Assembly (NCBI GenBank): GCA_012518255.1
Contig: JAAYSX010000095.1
Span: 1-41,915, forward strand
Length of the DNA: 41,915 nucleotides
Origin: Candidatus Epulonipiscium sp.
GTDB lineage: Bacteria; Bacillota; Clostridia; Lachnospirales; Cellulosilyticaceae
Direction of reading: 5' to 3'
Shown piece after piece: positions 1-9,480 of this stretch. Position numbers and translations under genes: made by a program. Position 1 is the first letter of the stretch, and each line of letters begins with the position of its first letter. The notes under the pieces were generated by a model. That model was not told the DNA's origin, did no database searches, and saw nothing but the letters and a program-made list of their open reading frames with translations.

Positions 1-220
1 CAAATAAAACCTCGTCTTCTATATTATAGAAGTTTATTGTTTGGGTTTTACCTGGTTGCCCACTAGTCCTTGCAAGTGCCCTCCTATTTATTAAGGTATT
101 TATAAGGGATGACTTTCCTACATTGGATTTGCCCGCAAAGACTATCTCCGGCAATCCATGACTAGGAAACTGGGATTCCTTCCCCGCTGTCATCTCTAGC
201 TCTACATTATTAACAATCAC
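1..220 (-). CDS. ysxC: Ribosome biogenesis GTP-binding protein YsxC/EngB, N-terminal part (runs off left edge)
   Basis: Only the first 73 codons are in the window. They carry the P-loop G1 motif GKSNVGKS at about residues 27-34 and, further on, the switch region with [14 protein letters not shown], the signature of the TrmE-Era-EngA-EngB family member EngB (YsxC/YihA). Family knowledge: this GTPase acts late in assembly of the 50S ribosomal subunit. The start is GTG at 220, with AGGAGGT five bases ahead; this site lies inside the last codons of lon, whose stop is one base away, so translation is probably coupled to Lon. The order lonA-ysxC is the same as in Bacillus subtilis. The C-terminal half lies outside the window, so its integrity cannot be judged. 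Confidence 0.93.
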   Translation of the reverse strand, partial: MIVNNVELEMTAGKESQFPSHGLPEIVFAGKSNVGKSSLINTLINRRALARTSGQPGKTQTINFYNIEDEVLF

Positions 221-221
221 T

Positions 222-2558
222 TTATACCTCCTGGTCATTAGCAAAAATATGTTCTAGTACTGTAGTCATATCCTTTGCATATATTATTTCTATACCTTCA
301 GTAACATTATCTTCTAATTCGCTAACATCTTTTTTGTTTTCTTGGGGTATTATAACCTTAACTATACCTGCCCTCTTTGCTGCAAGGATTTTTTCTTTTA
401 GTCCTCCGATAGGCAGAACTCTTCCCCTAAGGGTTATCTCCCCTGTCATAGCAATATCGTTCTTAATAGGCTTCTCTGTTAGGGCGGATATCATAGCTGA
501 TGCCATGGTTATACCTGCTGATGGTCCATCTTTAGGCACTGCACCTTCTGGAATATGAATATGGATATCTGTATTTTTATAAAAATTAGGGTCTACCCCT
601 AACTCTGCTGCCTTAGATCTAATATAGCTCATGGCTGCCTTGGCCGATTCTTTCATAACATCGCCAAGTTGCCCTGTAAGTTGTAATTTACCTGTACCTT
701 CCATAGTATTCACTTCTACAGACAGGGTATCCCCTCCCACTGACGTCCAGGCTAGACCTCTTACTACCCCAATTTGAGGCTCTACGCTTTTAGCCTCATA
801 ATGGTATCTTGGTATACCTAGTAATTCTTCTATATTTTTCTCAGTTACTGTAAATGATTTCCTGCCTGTTTCTATTAGTCTTTTGGCTACTTTCCTGCAC
901 AAGGAAGCAATAATACGTTCTAGCTTTCTTACACCTGATTCTTTAGTATATCCTCTTATTATAATTTGTAATCTTTCTTCATTGATTTTAAGCTGGGCCT
1001 TTTTCATTCCATGTTTCTTTAGTTGTTTTGGTATTAAATATTGCTTAGCTATCTCAATCTTCTCTGGTTCAGTGTAGCTACTTACCTCTATAATCTCCAT
1101 CCTATCTAATAAGGGTCCCGGGATATTAGCTGTGCTATTGGCTGTTGCTATAAAAAGCACATTGGATAAATCTACAGGTAACTCTATATAGTGATCCCTA
1201 AATGAATGGTTTTGTTCACTATCTAAGATTTCTAAAAGAGCTGCCGCTGGATCTCCCCTAAAATCATTGCTCATCTTATCTATTTCATCTAAGAGTATAA
1301 GAGGGTTATTTGATTCTGCCTGACTCAATGACTGTATAAACCTACCTGGCATAGAACCAATATAGGTCCTGCGATGTCCCCTTATTTCCGCCTCATCCCT
1401 AACTCCTCCTAGGGATAGTCTTACATAATTCCTTCCTGTTGCCCTAGCAATAGAACTTCCTATAGATGTCTTCCCAACTCCAGGCGGGCCTACCAAGCAT
1501 ATAATTGGACTGCTTACCTGGGGTGATAATACCCTGACAGCTAGGTATTCTAAAATTCTTTCTTTTATTTTAGTTAATCCATAGTGGTCTTCATTTAATA
1601 TTTTTTCGGCCTTTTCCATATCATCATTTTCTTCTGTAGATTTAGTCCAAGGCAAGGCTAAAACATTATCTACATATGTACGTATTACGCCACTTTCTGG
1701 TGAAGCTGGTGAGGTTCTTAAAAGCCGGTCTAATTCCTTGTTTATCTTTTCTTCTACTTCTTTAGGAGGCTTTATCTTCTTAAGCTTTTCCTTATATGCT
1801 TCAATCTCTCCTCTAACCCCATCTTTTTCTCCAAGCTCATCTTGGATAATCTTCAGCTGCTCCCTTAGGTAAAATTCTTTTTGACTTTTATCTATGTTTT
1901 TACGTACCTGACTATTAATATCTTTCTGTATCGAAAGTATTTCAATTTCCCTACGAAGAATCTCTATGGTTTTATAGAGTCTTTTTTCTTCATCTAATTC
2001 TTCTAGTATTTGTTGTTTTTCATATACAGATAAAGGTATATTTGCAATCATTAAATCTGCCACAGGTCCTGGGGATTCTATACCTAGTATACTATATATA
2101 TTTTCTTTGGTTACCCTAGGATTTAGCTTAGAATACTTTTCGAATAATTCACTTGCAACCCTTAGCAGGGCTGTTGTTGAATTAGAAAGCTCTTCTACAT
2201 CTGATTCTTCTTCTATATACATCTTTGCATTTACCAAAAAATATTCTTCTTCATCCTCGTAAGAAGTAATACTTGCCCTATGCTCACCCTCTACTAATAC
2301 CCTCATGGTAGAATCAGAAATCTTTAATATTTGCTTAATACTGGCCACTGTACCAAAATCATATAATTCATCTACCTTTGGATCATCAATTTTTGCATCC
2401 TTTTGGGATACTAATAATATCTTTTCATCATTGATCATGGCATTCTCAATAGCTTGAATTGAATTCTGCCTTCCTACATCAAAATGTATAATCATTTTAG
2501 GAAATACTGTAATCCCCCTTGTAGCTAACATGGGGATTTGTATTTTCTTACTCTCCAT
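222..2558 (-). CDS. lon: ATP-dependent protease LonA
   Basis: Cytoplasmic AAA+ serine protease that degrades misfolded and regulatory proteins; 778 residues, normal for bacterial LonA. In order: N-terminal substrate-binding LON domain (about 8-200), coiled-coil linker rich in E/K (about 200-300), AAA+ module with Walker [10 protein letters not shown] near 357-365 and Walker [10 protein letters not shown], then the protease domain with the Ser-Lys dyad: Ser680 in PKDGPSAG and Lys723 in GLKEK. The frame extends to a GTG at 2567, but that GTG is part of the ribosome binding site AGAGGTGG, so I start at the ATG at 2558. It lies downstream of lonB, separated by that gene's terminator and a 150-base AT-rich gap, so it probably has its own promoter. 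I saw no CIRCE element or tandem CtsR heptads in that gap. Confidence 0.97.
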   Translation of the reverse strand: MESKKIQIPMLATRGITVFPKMIIHFDVGRQNSIQAIENAMINDEKILLVSQKDAKIDDPKVDELYDFGTVASIKQILKISDSTMRVLVEGEHRASITSYEDEEEYFLVNAKMYIEEESDVEELSNSTTALLRVASELFEKYSKLNPRVTKENIYSILGIESPGPVADLMIANIPLSVYEKQQILEELDEEKRLYKTIEILRREIEILSIQKDINSQVRKNIDKSQKEFYLREQLKIIQDELGEKDGVRGEIEAYKEKLKKIKPPKEVEEKINKELDRLLRTSPASPESGVIRTYVDNVLALPWTKSTEENDDMEKAEKILNEDHYGLTKIKERILEYLAVRVLSPQVSSPIICLVGPPGVGKTSIGSSIARATGRNYVRLSLGGVRDEAEIRGHRRTYIGSMPGRFIQSLSQAESNNPLILLDEIDKMSNDFRGDPAAALLEILDSEQNHSFRDHYIELPVDLSNVLFIATANSTANIPGPLLDRMEIIEVSSYTEPEKIEIAKQYLIPKQLKKHGMKKAQLKINEERLQIIIRGYTKESGVRKLERIIASLCRKVAKRLIETGRKSFTVTEKNIEELLGIPRYHYEAKSVEPQIGVVRGLAWTSVGGDTLSVEVNTMEGTGKLQLTGQLGDVMKESAKAAMSYIRSKAAELGVDPNFYKNTDIHIHIPEGAVPKDGPSAGITMASAMISALTEKPIKNDIAMTGEITLRGRVLPIGGLKEKILAAKRAGIVKVIIPQENKKDVSELEDNVTEGIEIIYAKDMTTVLEHIFANDQEV

Positions 2559-2563
2559 ATTTT

Positions 2564-2571
2564 CCACCTCT
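2564..2571 (-). promoter_or_regulatory. Ribosome binding site of lon that decides the start
   Basis: AGAGGTGG lies five bases ahead of the ATG at 2558. The upstream in-frame GTG (2567) sits within this site and therefore cannot use it. Confidence 0.7.
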
Positions 2572-2694
2572 TGGTATCTTTCTATATGTAAATGTATAAT
2601 TTTTATTGTACTTATTACATTCTACAACATTATCTCCCCTATTTAAAGTTTTTACTAGTATTTACAATAAAAATTGACTGTTTGGCAAGGATTA

Positions 2695-2722
2695 TAAAAA
2701 AGCTGCCTAATATAAGGCAGCT
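2695..2722 (-). terminator. Intrinsic terminator of lonB
   Basis: Perfect stem AGCTGCCT/AGGCAGCT (2701-2708 with 2715-2722) read on the minus strand directly after the lonB stop and followed by a run of six T. It separates lonB from lon. Confidence 0.85.
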
Positions 2723-2726
2723 CCCT

Positions 2727-4385
2727 TTATGCATTTAATAAGTCCTGTGCCATATCCTTAATATCTCTAATATCTTCATTAAATACTGACTGTATAACCT
2801 CCTCTATATTAGATACAGCTATAATTTCAATCCCAAAGTCTTCAAAGCTAGACTGCATATTATCAATAGGTATAATAACCTTCTTAACACCTGCTAATTT
2901 AGCTGATGTCACCTTGCTATACACACCACCAACTGGGTATACCTTGCCTAGAATACCTATCTCTCCTGTCATGGCAATTTCCCTTGATATGGGTTTTTTT
3001 AGGATGGCAGAATATAGGGCTACAAATATAGCTATCCCCGCAGATGGCCCATCTACTGGGAGCCCTCCTGGATAGTTAATATGAATATTGTAATCATCAC
3101 GTGATATTCCTATTAAATTTTCTATAAGAGTTAGAGCATTACTTACTGATGCCTTAGCAGAACTTGTGCGTTTGCTACTAGTAGACTTATTATGAAACTC
3201 TTCCTCATCTATAATACCCGAAACAGTAAGCCTCCCCTCCTTACCTTGGCAGGGCTCAAATATGGCCTCTACTTCCAATAAGTGGCCAGAACCTAGGCCT
3301 GTAACAGCTAGGCCATTAACAAATCCTACCCTATGACCTGGCTCCACCCTTTTATAGACCCGTGGCTGGTAGTGGCCGGTTTCAATTACCCACTCCATAT
3401 CCTTAACAGTTATGTTAGCACGTTTATCTAGATTAGCTATACTACCTGCTGTTTGCACCATATTTACAGCATCTCTACCATTACTAGCATAATCTACTAC
3501 TAACTCAGGAACACCATCCTCATACTTAAACATAGACTTTTCCAGTGCATTAATAGTTATTTTTTTAATATCTTCCTTTCCTAAGGAATCAAAAAACACC
3601 TCCATGCACCTTGAACGCAGTGCTGGTGTAATCTCAGAAGGTTGGCAAGTTGTAGCTCCTACAAGCCTAAAGTCTGCTGGGAGACCATTTTTAAAAATAT
3701 CATGAATATGATTGGGAATATTTACATCCCCCTCTGTGTAATATGAACTCTCCAAAAAAACCTTCCTATCCTCAAGAACCTTAAGAAGTTTATTCATTTG
3801 GTTAGGGTGAAGCTCACCAATTTCATCAATAAACAGTATACCTCCGTGAGCCTTAGTAACTGCCCCCATCTTAGGCTGGGGAATACCTGCACTACCATAA
3901 GCCCCAGCACCCTGGTAAATAGGGTCATGGACTGATCCTATTAGAGGGTCTGCTACCCCCCTTTCATCGAATCTTAGGGTTGTACCATCAATTTCTATAA
4001 ATTTCGCATCATGGGTAAAGGGTGAATTATAGATTCCTTTAGCAATATCAAGTGCTATCCTAGCTGCTGCAGTCTTACCAATACCTGGCTCCCCATAGAT
4101 AATTACATGCTGGGGGTTAGGTCCGCATATGGCTGCCTTAAGCGCTAGCAATCCTCTGTCTTGCCCAATAATTTCATTAAAAGATGTTGGCCTTGTCTTC
4201 TCTGAAAGTGGATCCGTTAAAAAGACCCTTCTCATATTGTTAATCTTCTGTTGTTCTCTCGCATCATCCTTAACTACTGTCTTCTTGGCTTTGTTCTTAC
4301 CCTTTAGTAGTACAAGGAAATATATGGCTACGACAATACTGCAAAATAATGAAATAACTGTTAATAGTATTCCTGTGATTTTCAC
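2727..4385 (-). CDS. lonB: Membrane-anchored Lon-like protease LonB
   Basis: 552-residue Lon homologue of the short LonB type. It has an N-terminal membrane segment (about residues 5-28, ITGILLTVISLFCSIVVAIY) in place of the LON substrate-binding domain, an AAA+ domain with Walker A YGEPGIGKTA and Walker B GGILFIDEIGE, and a Lon protease domain with the dyad serine in PVDGPSAG and the lysine in GGVYSK 43 residues later. In B. subtilis lonB also lies between clpX and lonA and is transcribed in the forespore by sigma F, so a sporulation role is likely by homology. Two GTG starts are possible: 4391 and 4385. AAGGAGG lies only two bases before the first but eight before the second, so I chose 4385. 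It is isolated between two terminators, so it is probably its own transcription unit. Confidence 0.93.
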   Translation of the reverse strand: MKITGILLTVISLFCSIVVAIYFLVLLKGKNKAKKTVVKDDAREQQKINNMRRVFLTDPLSEKTRPTSFNEIIGQDRGLLALKAAICGPNPQHVIIYGEPGIGKTAAARIALDIAKGIYNSPFTHDAKFIEIDGTTLRFDERGVADPLIGSVHDPIYQGAGAYGSAGIPQPKMGAVTKAHGGILFIDEIGELHPNQMNKLLKVLEDRKVFLESSYYTEGDVNIPNHIHDIFKNGLPADFRLVGATTCQPSEITPALRSRCMEVFFDSLGKEDIKKITINALEKSMFKYEDGVPELVVDYASNGRDAVNMVQTAGSIANLDKRANITVKDMEWVIETGHYQPRVYKRVEPGHRVGFVNGLAVTGLGSGHLLEVEAIFEPCQGKEGRLTVSGIIDEEEFHNKSTSSKRTSSAKASVSNALTLIENLIGISRDDYNIHINYPGGLPVDGPSAGIAIFVALYSAILKKPISREIAMTGEIGILGKVYPVGGVYSKVTSAKLAGVKKVIIPIDNMQSSFEDFGIEIIAVSNIEEVIQSVFNEDIRDIKDMAQDLLNA

Positions 4386-4425
4386 TTTCACTTCCTCCTT
4401 GTCTATTTCAAATTTGCTCTTATAG

Positions 4426-4454
4426 AGTATTGCCGAATTTTTATGTTTTTATTA
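4426..4454 (-). promoter_or_regulatory. Candidate forespore (sigma F/G-like) promoter of lonB
   Basis: On the minus strand GGCAATACT (4434-4426) fits the sigma F -10 pattern GGnnAnAnT, with a poorer -35 (TAATA) 15 bases upstream at 4454-4450. It lies 41 bases before the lonB start. No sigma A hexamer pair of comparable quality was seen in the gap. The -35 match is weak and the call leans on the known sigma F control of lonB in Bacillus. Confidence 0.3.
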
Positions 4455-4483
4455 GGAGATTAACATATAATTTCTCAATCCAA

Positions 4484-4510
4484 TAAAAAAACAGGTGGTA
4501 AACCACCTGC
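4484..4510 (-). terminator. Intrinsic terminator of the tig-clpP-clpX operon
   Basis: Eight-base stem CAGGTGGT/ACCACCTG (4492-4499 with 4502-4509) immediately after the clpX stop, followed on the minus strand by seven T. The same stem is preceded by an A run, so it could also stop plus-strand transcripts. Confidence 0.88.
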
Positions 4511-4515
4511 TTTTT

Positions 4516-5811
4516 TTAAGCTGTTTCTATTTCTCTTTTGGAACTTGTTTTTCTTTTTTGAGAAATAGGTTTTTTATCTTCATTTATGATTATTTCTGCT
4601 TCTGCTTCTCCTAGCACAACTTCTTTTGTTATTATTACCTTCTCAACATTTGGTGTTGATGGTACCTCATACATTATATTGCGCATTTGATTTTCTATAA
4701 TTGACCTTAAACCTCTTGCCCCGGTTTCGAGTTCTATTGCCATCTTGGCTATTTCTGCAATTGCTTCCTCGTCAAACTCTAGGATTACATCATCCATTTC
4801 AAAAAGTTTTTTGTATTGTTTCGCAAGAGCATTCTTTGGTTGTGTTAGTATCTTGGACAATGCTTCCTCATCTAGCTCCTCAAGTGATACTACCACTGGT
4901 ACACGTCCAATAAATTCTGGTATTAATCCAAATTTCAAGAGATCTTTAGGTGATAGCTCCTTAAGAAGCTTTCCTAAGTCTTTTTCTTGTTTGCTTTGGA
5001 TTTCTGCACCAAAGCCCATAGCTTTAGTTCCTACACGACTTTCAATTATCTTCTCTATACCGTCGAAGGCTCCAGCACATATAAACAGTATATTCTTAGT
5101 ATCAATTTGGATGAATTCTTGGTGTGGATGCTTACGTCCCCCTTGCGGCGGAACTGATGCAACTGTACCTTCTATCATTTTAAGGAGAGCCTGCTGAACA
5201 CCCTCACCACTAACATCCCTTGTTATAGATCTGTTTTCTGATTTACGTGCTATCTTATCAATTTCGTCAATATATATAATGCCTCTTTCAGCTCTTTCAA
5301 TATCATAGTCTGCTGCCTGTAATAGCTTAAGTAGGATATTCTCAACGTCTTCTCCTACATAGCCTGCCTCTGTTAAGGAGGTGGCATCTGATATAGCAAA
5401 TGGCACATTAAGAAGCCTAGCTAAGGTTTCTGCTAGTAATGTTTTACCTGAACCTGTTGGTCCTAACATTAGAATATTACTTTTTTGTAACTCTACATCA
5501 TCAGTGGTATCTCCTGAATATATCCTTTTGTAATGGTTATATACAGCAACTGACAATGCTTTTTTGGCATCATCTTGCCCTATAACGTATTCATCTAATA
5601 TATCATTAATTTCCCTAGGTGTAGGTAGTTCAGACATTTCTTCGTACTCAAAAATTTCTTCAAACTCATCCTCTATTATGTCAGCACAAAGTTCAATACA
5701 TTCATCGCATATATATACGTTAGGGCCAGAAACCAACCTTCTTACTTGTTCTTGTCCTTTACCACAAAATGAACATTTTAATTGTTTAGGTTCGTCAAAT
5801 TTCGAAGCCAT
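4516..5811 (-). CDS. clpX: ATP-dependent Clp protease ATP-binding subunit ClpX
   Basis: 431-residue AAA+ unfoldase that feeds substrates to ClpP; length is normal. The N-terminal zinc-binding domain has the four cysteines Cys13, Cys16, Cys35 and Cys38. Walker A GPTGSGKT is at 117-124, the substrate-gripping pore loop GYVG at 150-153, and Walker [10 protein letters not shown] at about 178-186. Arginine-finger and sensor-2 regions follow, and the C-terminus is a basic and acidic tail. The ATG at 5811 is preceded by AGAGGTG. It is 24 bases downstream of clpP, forming the standard tig-clpP-clpX operon, and is closed by a strong terminator. Confidence 0.98.
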   Translation of the reverse strand: MASKFDEPKQLKCSFCGKGQEQVRRLVSGPNVYICDECIELCADIIEDEFEEIFEYEEMSELPTPREINDILDEYVIGQDDAKKALSVAVYNHYKRIYSGDTTDDVELQKSNILMLGPTGSGKTLLAETLARLLNVPFAISDATSLTEAGYVGEDVENILLKLLQAADYDIERAERGIIYIDEIDKIARKSENRSITRDVSGEGVQQALLKMIEGTVASVPPQGGRKHPHQEFIQIDTKNILFICAGAFDGIEKIIESRVGTKAMGFGAEIQSKQEKDLGKLLKELSPKDLLKFGLIPEFIGRVPVVVSLEELDEEALSKILTQPKNALAKQYKKLFEMDDVILEFDEEAIAEIAKMAIELETGARGLRSIIENQMRNIMYEVPSTPNVEKVIITKEVVLGEAEAEIIINEDKKPISQKRKTSSKREIETA

Positions 5812-5835
5812 TATACACCTCTACTTCCTAGTTAA

Positions 5836-6420
5836 CTATTTTCTAATTTGGATAACTTCATCTATAAGGCCATATTTCTTACCTTCTTCTGCACTCATGA
5901 AGTAATCCCTTTCTACATCCTTCTCTATTTGTTTAAGTGATTGTCCTGTGTTTTCACTTAACATTTCATTCATGCGCTTTTTAGTCTTTATTATATGCTC
6001 TGCATGGATTTGTATGTCTGTTGCTTGACCCCTGGCACCACCTAGTGGTTGATGGATCATAATCTCTGCATTAGGGAGTGCAAAACGTTTACCTTTAGTT
6101 CCTCCTGCTAGTAAAAACGCTCCCATACTTGCAGCCATTCCTATACAAATAGTAGATACATCTGGTTTTATATACTGCATAGTATCGTAAATCGCCATAC
6201 CGTCAGTTATGGAACCTCCTGGACTATTAATATAAAGACTTATATCCTTATCTGGGTCATCTGCTTCCAAAAATAAAAGCTGGGCTACTATTAGGTTTGC
6301 TGTAACATGATTTACTTCATCTCCTAATAAAATAATCCTATCTTTAAGCAGCCTTGAGTATATATCATAAGATCTTTCTCCACGATTTGTGTGTTCTACT
6401 ACAACTGGTACTAAAGCCAT
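5836..6420 (-). CDS. clpP: ATP-dependent Clp protease proteolytic subunit ClpP
   Basis: 194-residue serine protease that forms the tetradecameric chamber used with ClpX. The catalytic triad is complete: Ser98 in GMAASMG, His123 in MIHQPLGG and Asp172 in ERDYF, the numbering expected for ClpP. The open frame continues upstream to an ATG at 6438, but that ATG overlaps the ribosome binding site GGAGGGTG. Starting at the ATG at 6420 gives normal spacing and the usual N-terminus MALVPVVVE. It lies between tig (24 bases upstream) and clpX and is co-transcribed with both. Confidence 0.98.
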   Translation of the reverse strand: MALVPVVVEHTNRGERSYDIYSRLLKDRIILLGDEVNHVTANLIVAQLLFLEADDPDKDISLYINSPGGSITDGMAIYDTMQYIKPDVSTICIGMAASMGAFLLAGGTKGKRFALPNAEIMIHQPLGGARGQATDIQIHAEHIIKTKKRMNEMLSENTGQSLKQIEKDVERDYFMSAEEGKKYGLIDEVIQIRK

Positions 6421-6428
6421 ATCTATAA

Positions 6429-6436
6429 CACCCTCC
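6429..6436 (-). promoter_or_regulatory. Ribosome binding site of clpP that decides the start
   Basis: GGAGGGTG, spaced eight bases from the ATG at 6420, rules out the longer in-frame ATG at 6438 that overlaps it. Confidence 0.7.
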
Positions 6437-6444
6437 ATAAATTA

Positions 6445-7746
6445 TTATTCTTTAACTACTGCACTGTCTACTACTAGTTTTATAGCTTTTGTTATTTTTA
6501 GGTCTGCTTCTAGCATTTCATTTCCATTTGCGCCGACTGCTTTCTTAATATCTTCAAGTTCCATATTAAAGCGTTCAGCCATTTCTTTCATTTCTTCTTC
6601 TATTTCTTCTTCTGTTACTTCTATATTCTCTACCTTTGTTATTTCTTCAAGAACCATACGTGACTCTAATTGTGTCTTAGCATCTTCAGCAAAGCCTTCC
6701 CTAAACTCATCCATATCTTGGCCTGTATACTGCATATATGTCTGCATATCTAATCCTTGTTGGGCCATTCTTTGAGCAAAATCATTTACATTCCTATCTG
6801 TCTGCTCATCTACCATTGCTTGTGGGATTTCCATTGTAGCATTCTCTATTATTTTCTCAATTACTGAGCTTTCAATTTGTGTAGTTCTTTCATTTTCTTT
6901 TTGTTCTAAGAGTTTTGCCCTAATATCCTCTTTATATTCATCTAATGTTTCAAAATCTGAAACATCTGCTGCAAAATCATCATTAAGTTCAGGTAGTTCC
7001 TTAACGGTAATACCTTTAATTAGTACTTCAAATCTAGCTGGTTTACCTGCTAATTCTTCTGCATGGTAGTCTTCTGGGAAGTTAACATTTACTTCTACTT
7101 CTTCATCGATATTTTTACCAATTAATTGGTCTTCGAAGTTATCAATAAATGAACCAGACCCTATTACTATTTCGTGATCTTCTGCCTTACCACCTTCAAA
7201 TGCTTCGCCATCTACAAATCCTTCAAAGTCTATTGTAACCTTGTCTTGTGGTTCTACTGGCCTATCTGTAATAGTTAATTCACGAGCATTCTTGTCTTGT
7301 TCTGCTGCAACTCTTTCATTAACTTCTTCATCTGTTACCTCAGCAGCTGCAACTTCTACTTCTATTTCCTTGTACTGGCCTAACTCTACATCAGGCTGAA
7401 CTGTTATAGTAACTTCAAAAACAAATGGTTTTCCTTTTTCTAGTGTTATTATTTCAAAGTCATTTTGATAGTCTATGCTTGCTGCTATATCAATATCATT
7501 TTCTTTTATTGCTTCGTCTAAAGCATCTGGAACTACAGCATTAATTGCATCATCATAAAAAATTTCACGCCCGTATACCTTTTCAATTAAAGCACGTGGC
7601 GCCTTACCTTTTCTAAAACCTTGCATAGAAATATGGCCTTTATTTTTGTGGTATGCTGCATCCATCCCTTTTTCAAATCTATCTTCTTCTACTTCTACTG
7701 TTAATTTTACCAAGCTATTTTCTAGGTTCTCTACTTTTGTATTCAT
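6445..7746 (-). CDS. tig: Trigger factor (ribosome-associated chaperone and prolyl isomerase)
   Basis: 433-residue trigger factor, normal length. The N-terminal ribosome-binding domain (about 1-145) holds the signature GFRKGKAPR at 43-51 that docks on ribosomal protein L23. A central FKBP-like isomerase domain follows (about 160-245), then a helical C-terminal substrate cradle rich in Glu, Lys and Met (about 255-430). The ATG at 7746 has AGGAGG eight bases upstream. It is the first gene of the tig-clpP-clpX operon, the usual pairing of folding and degradation in Firmicutes. A candidate sigma A promoter lies 120 bases upstream. Confidence 0.98.
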   Translation of the reverse strand: MNTKVENLENSLVKLTVEVEEDRFEKGMDAAYHKNKGHISMQGFRKGKAPRALIEKVYGREIFYDDAINAVVPDALDEAIKENDIDIAASIDYQNDFEIITLEKGKPFVFEVTITVQPDVELGQYKEIEVEVAAAEVTDEEVNERVAAEQDKNARELTITDRPVEPQDKVTIDFEGFVDGEAFEGGKAEDHEIVIGSGSFIDNFEDQLIGKNIDEEVEVNVNFPEDYHAEELAGKPARFEVLIKGITVKELPELNDDFAADVSDFETLDEYKEDIRAKLLEQKENERTTQIESSVIEKIIENATMEIPQAMVDEQTDRNVNDFAQRMAQQGLDMQTYMQYTGQDMDEFREGFAEDAKTQLESRMVLEEITKVENIEVTEEEIEEEMKEMAERFNMELEDIKKAVGANGNEMLEADLKITKAIKLVVDSAVVKE

Positions 7747-7866
7747 TTAAATATGCCTCCTCAAAACATTCAAAATGTATTCGTTTTTTGTAATCTTTCA
7801 TTTATATTTATTATGATAGGAAAATTAAGATTCTGCCTATATACTAATGTAATTTAACATCTACCA

Positions 7867-7896
7867 ATTATATCATGTTTTCAAAGCTAAATCCAA
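7867..7896 (-). promoter_or_regulatory. Candidate sigma A promoter of tig-clpP-clpX
   Basis: TTGGAT (7896-7891), an 18-base spacer and a perfect TATAAT (7872-7867) on the minus strand. The leader to the tig start would be about 115 bases; no protein could be read in it. Confidence 0.5.
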
Positions 7897-7953
7897 TAAA
7901 TCAACTCAAATATATTTCTACCAAGTATTACATATGTTTTTTGAGATTTCCTT

Positions 7954-7962
7954 TGCTATAAT
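7954..7962 (+). promoter_or_regulatory. Candidate extended -10 promoter of the 149-residue orphan
   Basis: TGCTATAAT, an extended -10 element (TGn before a perfect TATAAT), 44 bases ahead of the ATG at 8007. No convincing -35 hexamer is present, as is usual for extended -10 promoters. Confidence 0.45.
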
Positions 7963-8006
7963 TATTAAGTATTAATATTATAATTGTTAAGTGAAAGGAC
8001 GATTTT

Positions 8007-8456
8007 ATGGACAAGATTCCCCCACACACCTTAAGATACATATGTTTTGCTAATGTTTATGAACATAACATAGAAAGAAAAATCAAGGAAATTGATCTTT
8101 TTATAAAAACATCTCCCCCTCCCTATAAGGCAGAAGATATTAGTGACTTATTACATATTAATTTAGACGAACTTTATAGTATCTTAGAAGTTGAGTATTG
8201 TGATTCTTTAGATATGCTATCCTTTTTTAAGCTTATTCGTACATCCTCCAGTTACATCTGTAGGCTAATTCAAAGGCAGTGTGAGTATTATGACATCAAA
8301 TATTATACACCTGAAGTCATATCCTATATTTATGAGCTGAATATAGATAAGGTGCGTAAAGCCTTTAAGGAATCTTCTTTATTATGTGTAGAATCTCATA
8401 ATCTCAAGGAGATTTTCAGCTATATCTATGTGCCTGTTGTAAATTTAAATTATTAG
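8007..8456 (+). CDS. Unknown protein with two similar helix-turn-helix-like modules
   Basis: 149 residues, no signal peptide or membrane segment; I do not recognise the family. Two segments exactly 60 residues apart resemble each other: 40-56 (YKAEDISDLLHINLDEL) and 100-116 (YTPEVISYIYELNIDKV) share Y, E, I, S, N and D at equivalent positions. Each has the spacing of a helix-turn-helix or a related helical DNA-binding unit, so it may be an internally duplicated regulator; this is inference. Five cysteines are scattered without a metal-binding pattern. The start is the ATG at 8007 with a modest AAAGGA site. It stands alone on the plus strand between two minus-strand operons, with its own extended -10 promoter and a shared hairpin after it. 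Confidence 0.75.
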   Translation: MDKIPPHTLRYICFANVYEHNIERKIKEIDLFIKTSPPPYKAEDISDLLHINLDELYSILEVEYCDSLDMLSFFKLIRTSSSYICRLIQRQCEYYDIKYYTPEVISYIYELNIDKVRKAFKESSLLCVESHNLKEIFSYIYVPVVNLNY

Positions 8457-8467
8457 CAAGACAAATC

Positions 8468-8503
8468 AAGGACAGTTAACAATTAAGATTGTTAGCTGTC
8501 CTT
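8468..8503. terminator. Shared hairpin between the orphan gene and oppF (convergent)
   Basis: Near-perfect 16-base arms (8468-8483 with 8488-8503) separated by four bases; one A-C mismatch on one strand is a G-T pair on the other. It lies between two converging genes and probably ends both transcripts, although neither side has a long T run. The arm contains GGACAGTTAAC, akin to a repeated sequence elsewhere in the window. Confidence 0.6.
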
Positions 8504-8507
8504 ATGT

Positions 8508-9479
8508 TTAGTCTCTTAACTCCTCTGCCCTGTGACAAGCTACATAATGCTTATCTTCTAGTTCTCTCCACTCTGGCTCCTCATCCCTACATCTTTGTAT
8601 GGCATATGGACACCTATCAACGAATCTACATCCCTCTGGTGGGTTTATAGGGCTTGGAACATCCCCTTCAAGTTTAATTATCTTCTTTTTCCTTTGGGCT
8701 TCTGGATCAGGAATTGGAATCGCTGACAAAAGAGCCTTTGTATAAGGATGAAGCGGATTATCGTATAGAACTTCACTTGGTGCAAGTTCCATCATCTTAC
8801 CTAGATACATAACCCCAACCCTATCAGATATATACCTAACCATTGATAGGTCATGGGCAATAAATAAATAAGTAAGACCCAGTTTATCTTGTAACTCCTT
8901 AAGCAGGTTAACAACCTGAGCCTGTATTGATACGTCTAAGGCTGATATAGGCTCATCACATATAATAAATTCTGGATTTAGCGCTAAAGCTCTAGCTATA
9001 CCTATTCTTTGTCTCTGGCCACCTGAGAATTCATGAGGGAATCTCATTGCATGTTCGTTACCAAGTCCAACAAGTTCTAATAATTCTACAACTTTCCTAT
9101 GTCTTTCTTCCCTATTTGTGTAGATATTATGAATATCTAATGGTTCTGCTACTATATCTTCCACGTTCATTTTTGGATTCAAACATGCATATGGATCCTG
9201 GAAAATCATTTGAAAGTTTTTCCTTACGTCTTGCATTTCCTTCTTAGATAGTTCATAAATATTGTTACCCTTAAACATAAGCTCTCCATCAGTTGGTTCA
9301 TAAAGTCTCATAATGGTTCTACCTGCTGTAGATTTACCACAGCCTGACTCACCAACAAGGCCAAAAGTTTCACCAGGGTATATATCAAAGCTTATGCCGT
9401 CAACTGCTTTTAGGGATCCGCTCTCTACTTGAAAATGCTTTTTTATATCTTTTACTGATATTAATGGTTCTTGGCTCAT
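8508..9479 (-). CDS. oppF: Oligopeptide ABC transporter ATP-binding protein OppF
   Basis: 323-residue ABC ATPase, the second of the two nucleotide-binding subunits that power peptide import. Walker A GESGCGKS is at 43-50, the signature [12 protein letters not shown] and Walker [13 protein letters not shown] follow, then the oligopeptide-specific C-terminal region ([12 protein letters not shown] and the cysteine-containing [10 protein letters not shown] ... CRDEEPEW ... VACH), which in related proteins binds an iron-sulfur cluster or is structural. The start is ATG at 9479, one base after the oppD stop. It is the last gene of the opp operon, and a shared hairpin follows the stop. Confidence 0.95.
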   Translation of the reverse strand: MSQEPLISVKDIKKHFQVESGSLKAVDGISFDIYPGETFGLVGESGCGKSTAGRTIMRLYEPTDGELMFKGNNIYELSKKEMQDVRKNFQMIFQDPYACLNPKMNVEDIVAEPLDIHNIYTNREERHRKVVELLELVGLGNEHAMRFPHEFSGGQRQRIGIARALALNPEFIICDEPISALDVSIQAQVVNLLKELQDKLGLTYLFIAHDLSMVRYISDRVGVMYLGKMMELAPSEVLYDNPLHPYTKALLSAIPIPDPEAQRKKKIIKLEGDVPSPINPPEGCRFVDRCPYAIQRCRDEEPEWRELEDKHYVACHRAEELRD

Positions 9480-9480
9480 A

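Noticed and set aside
2572-2694. Heat-shock control sites (CIRCE or CtsR) before lon
   Set aside because: No inverted TTAGCACTC repeat or tandem GGTCAAA heptads are present; only AT-rich sequence with unconvincing promoter hexamers.
4745-5197. 150-codon open frame on the plus strand inside clpX
   Set aside because: Shadow of clpX with serine-rich low-complexity translation, no start signals and no recognisable domain.
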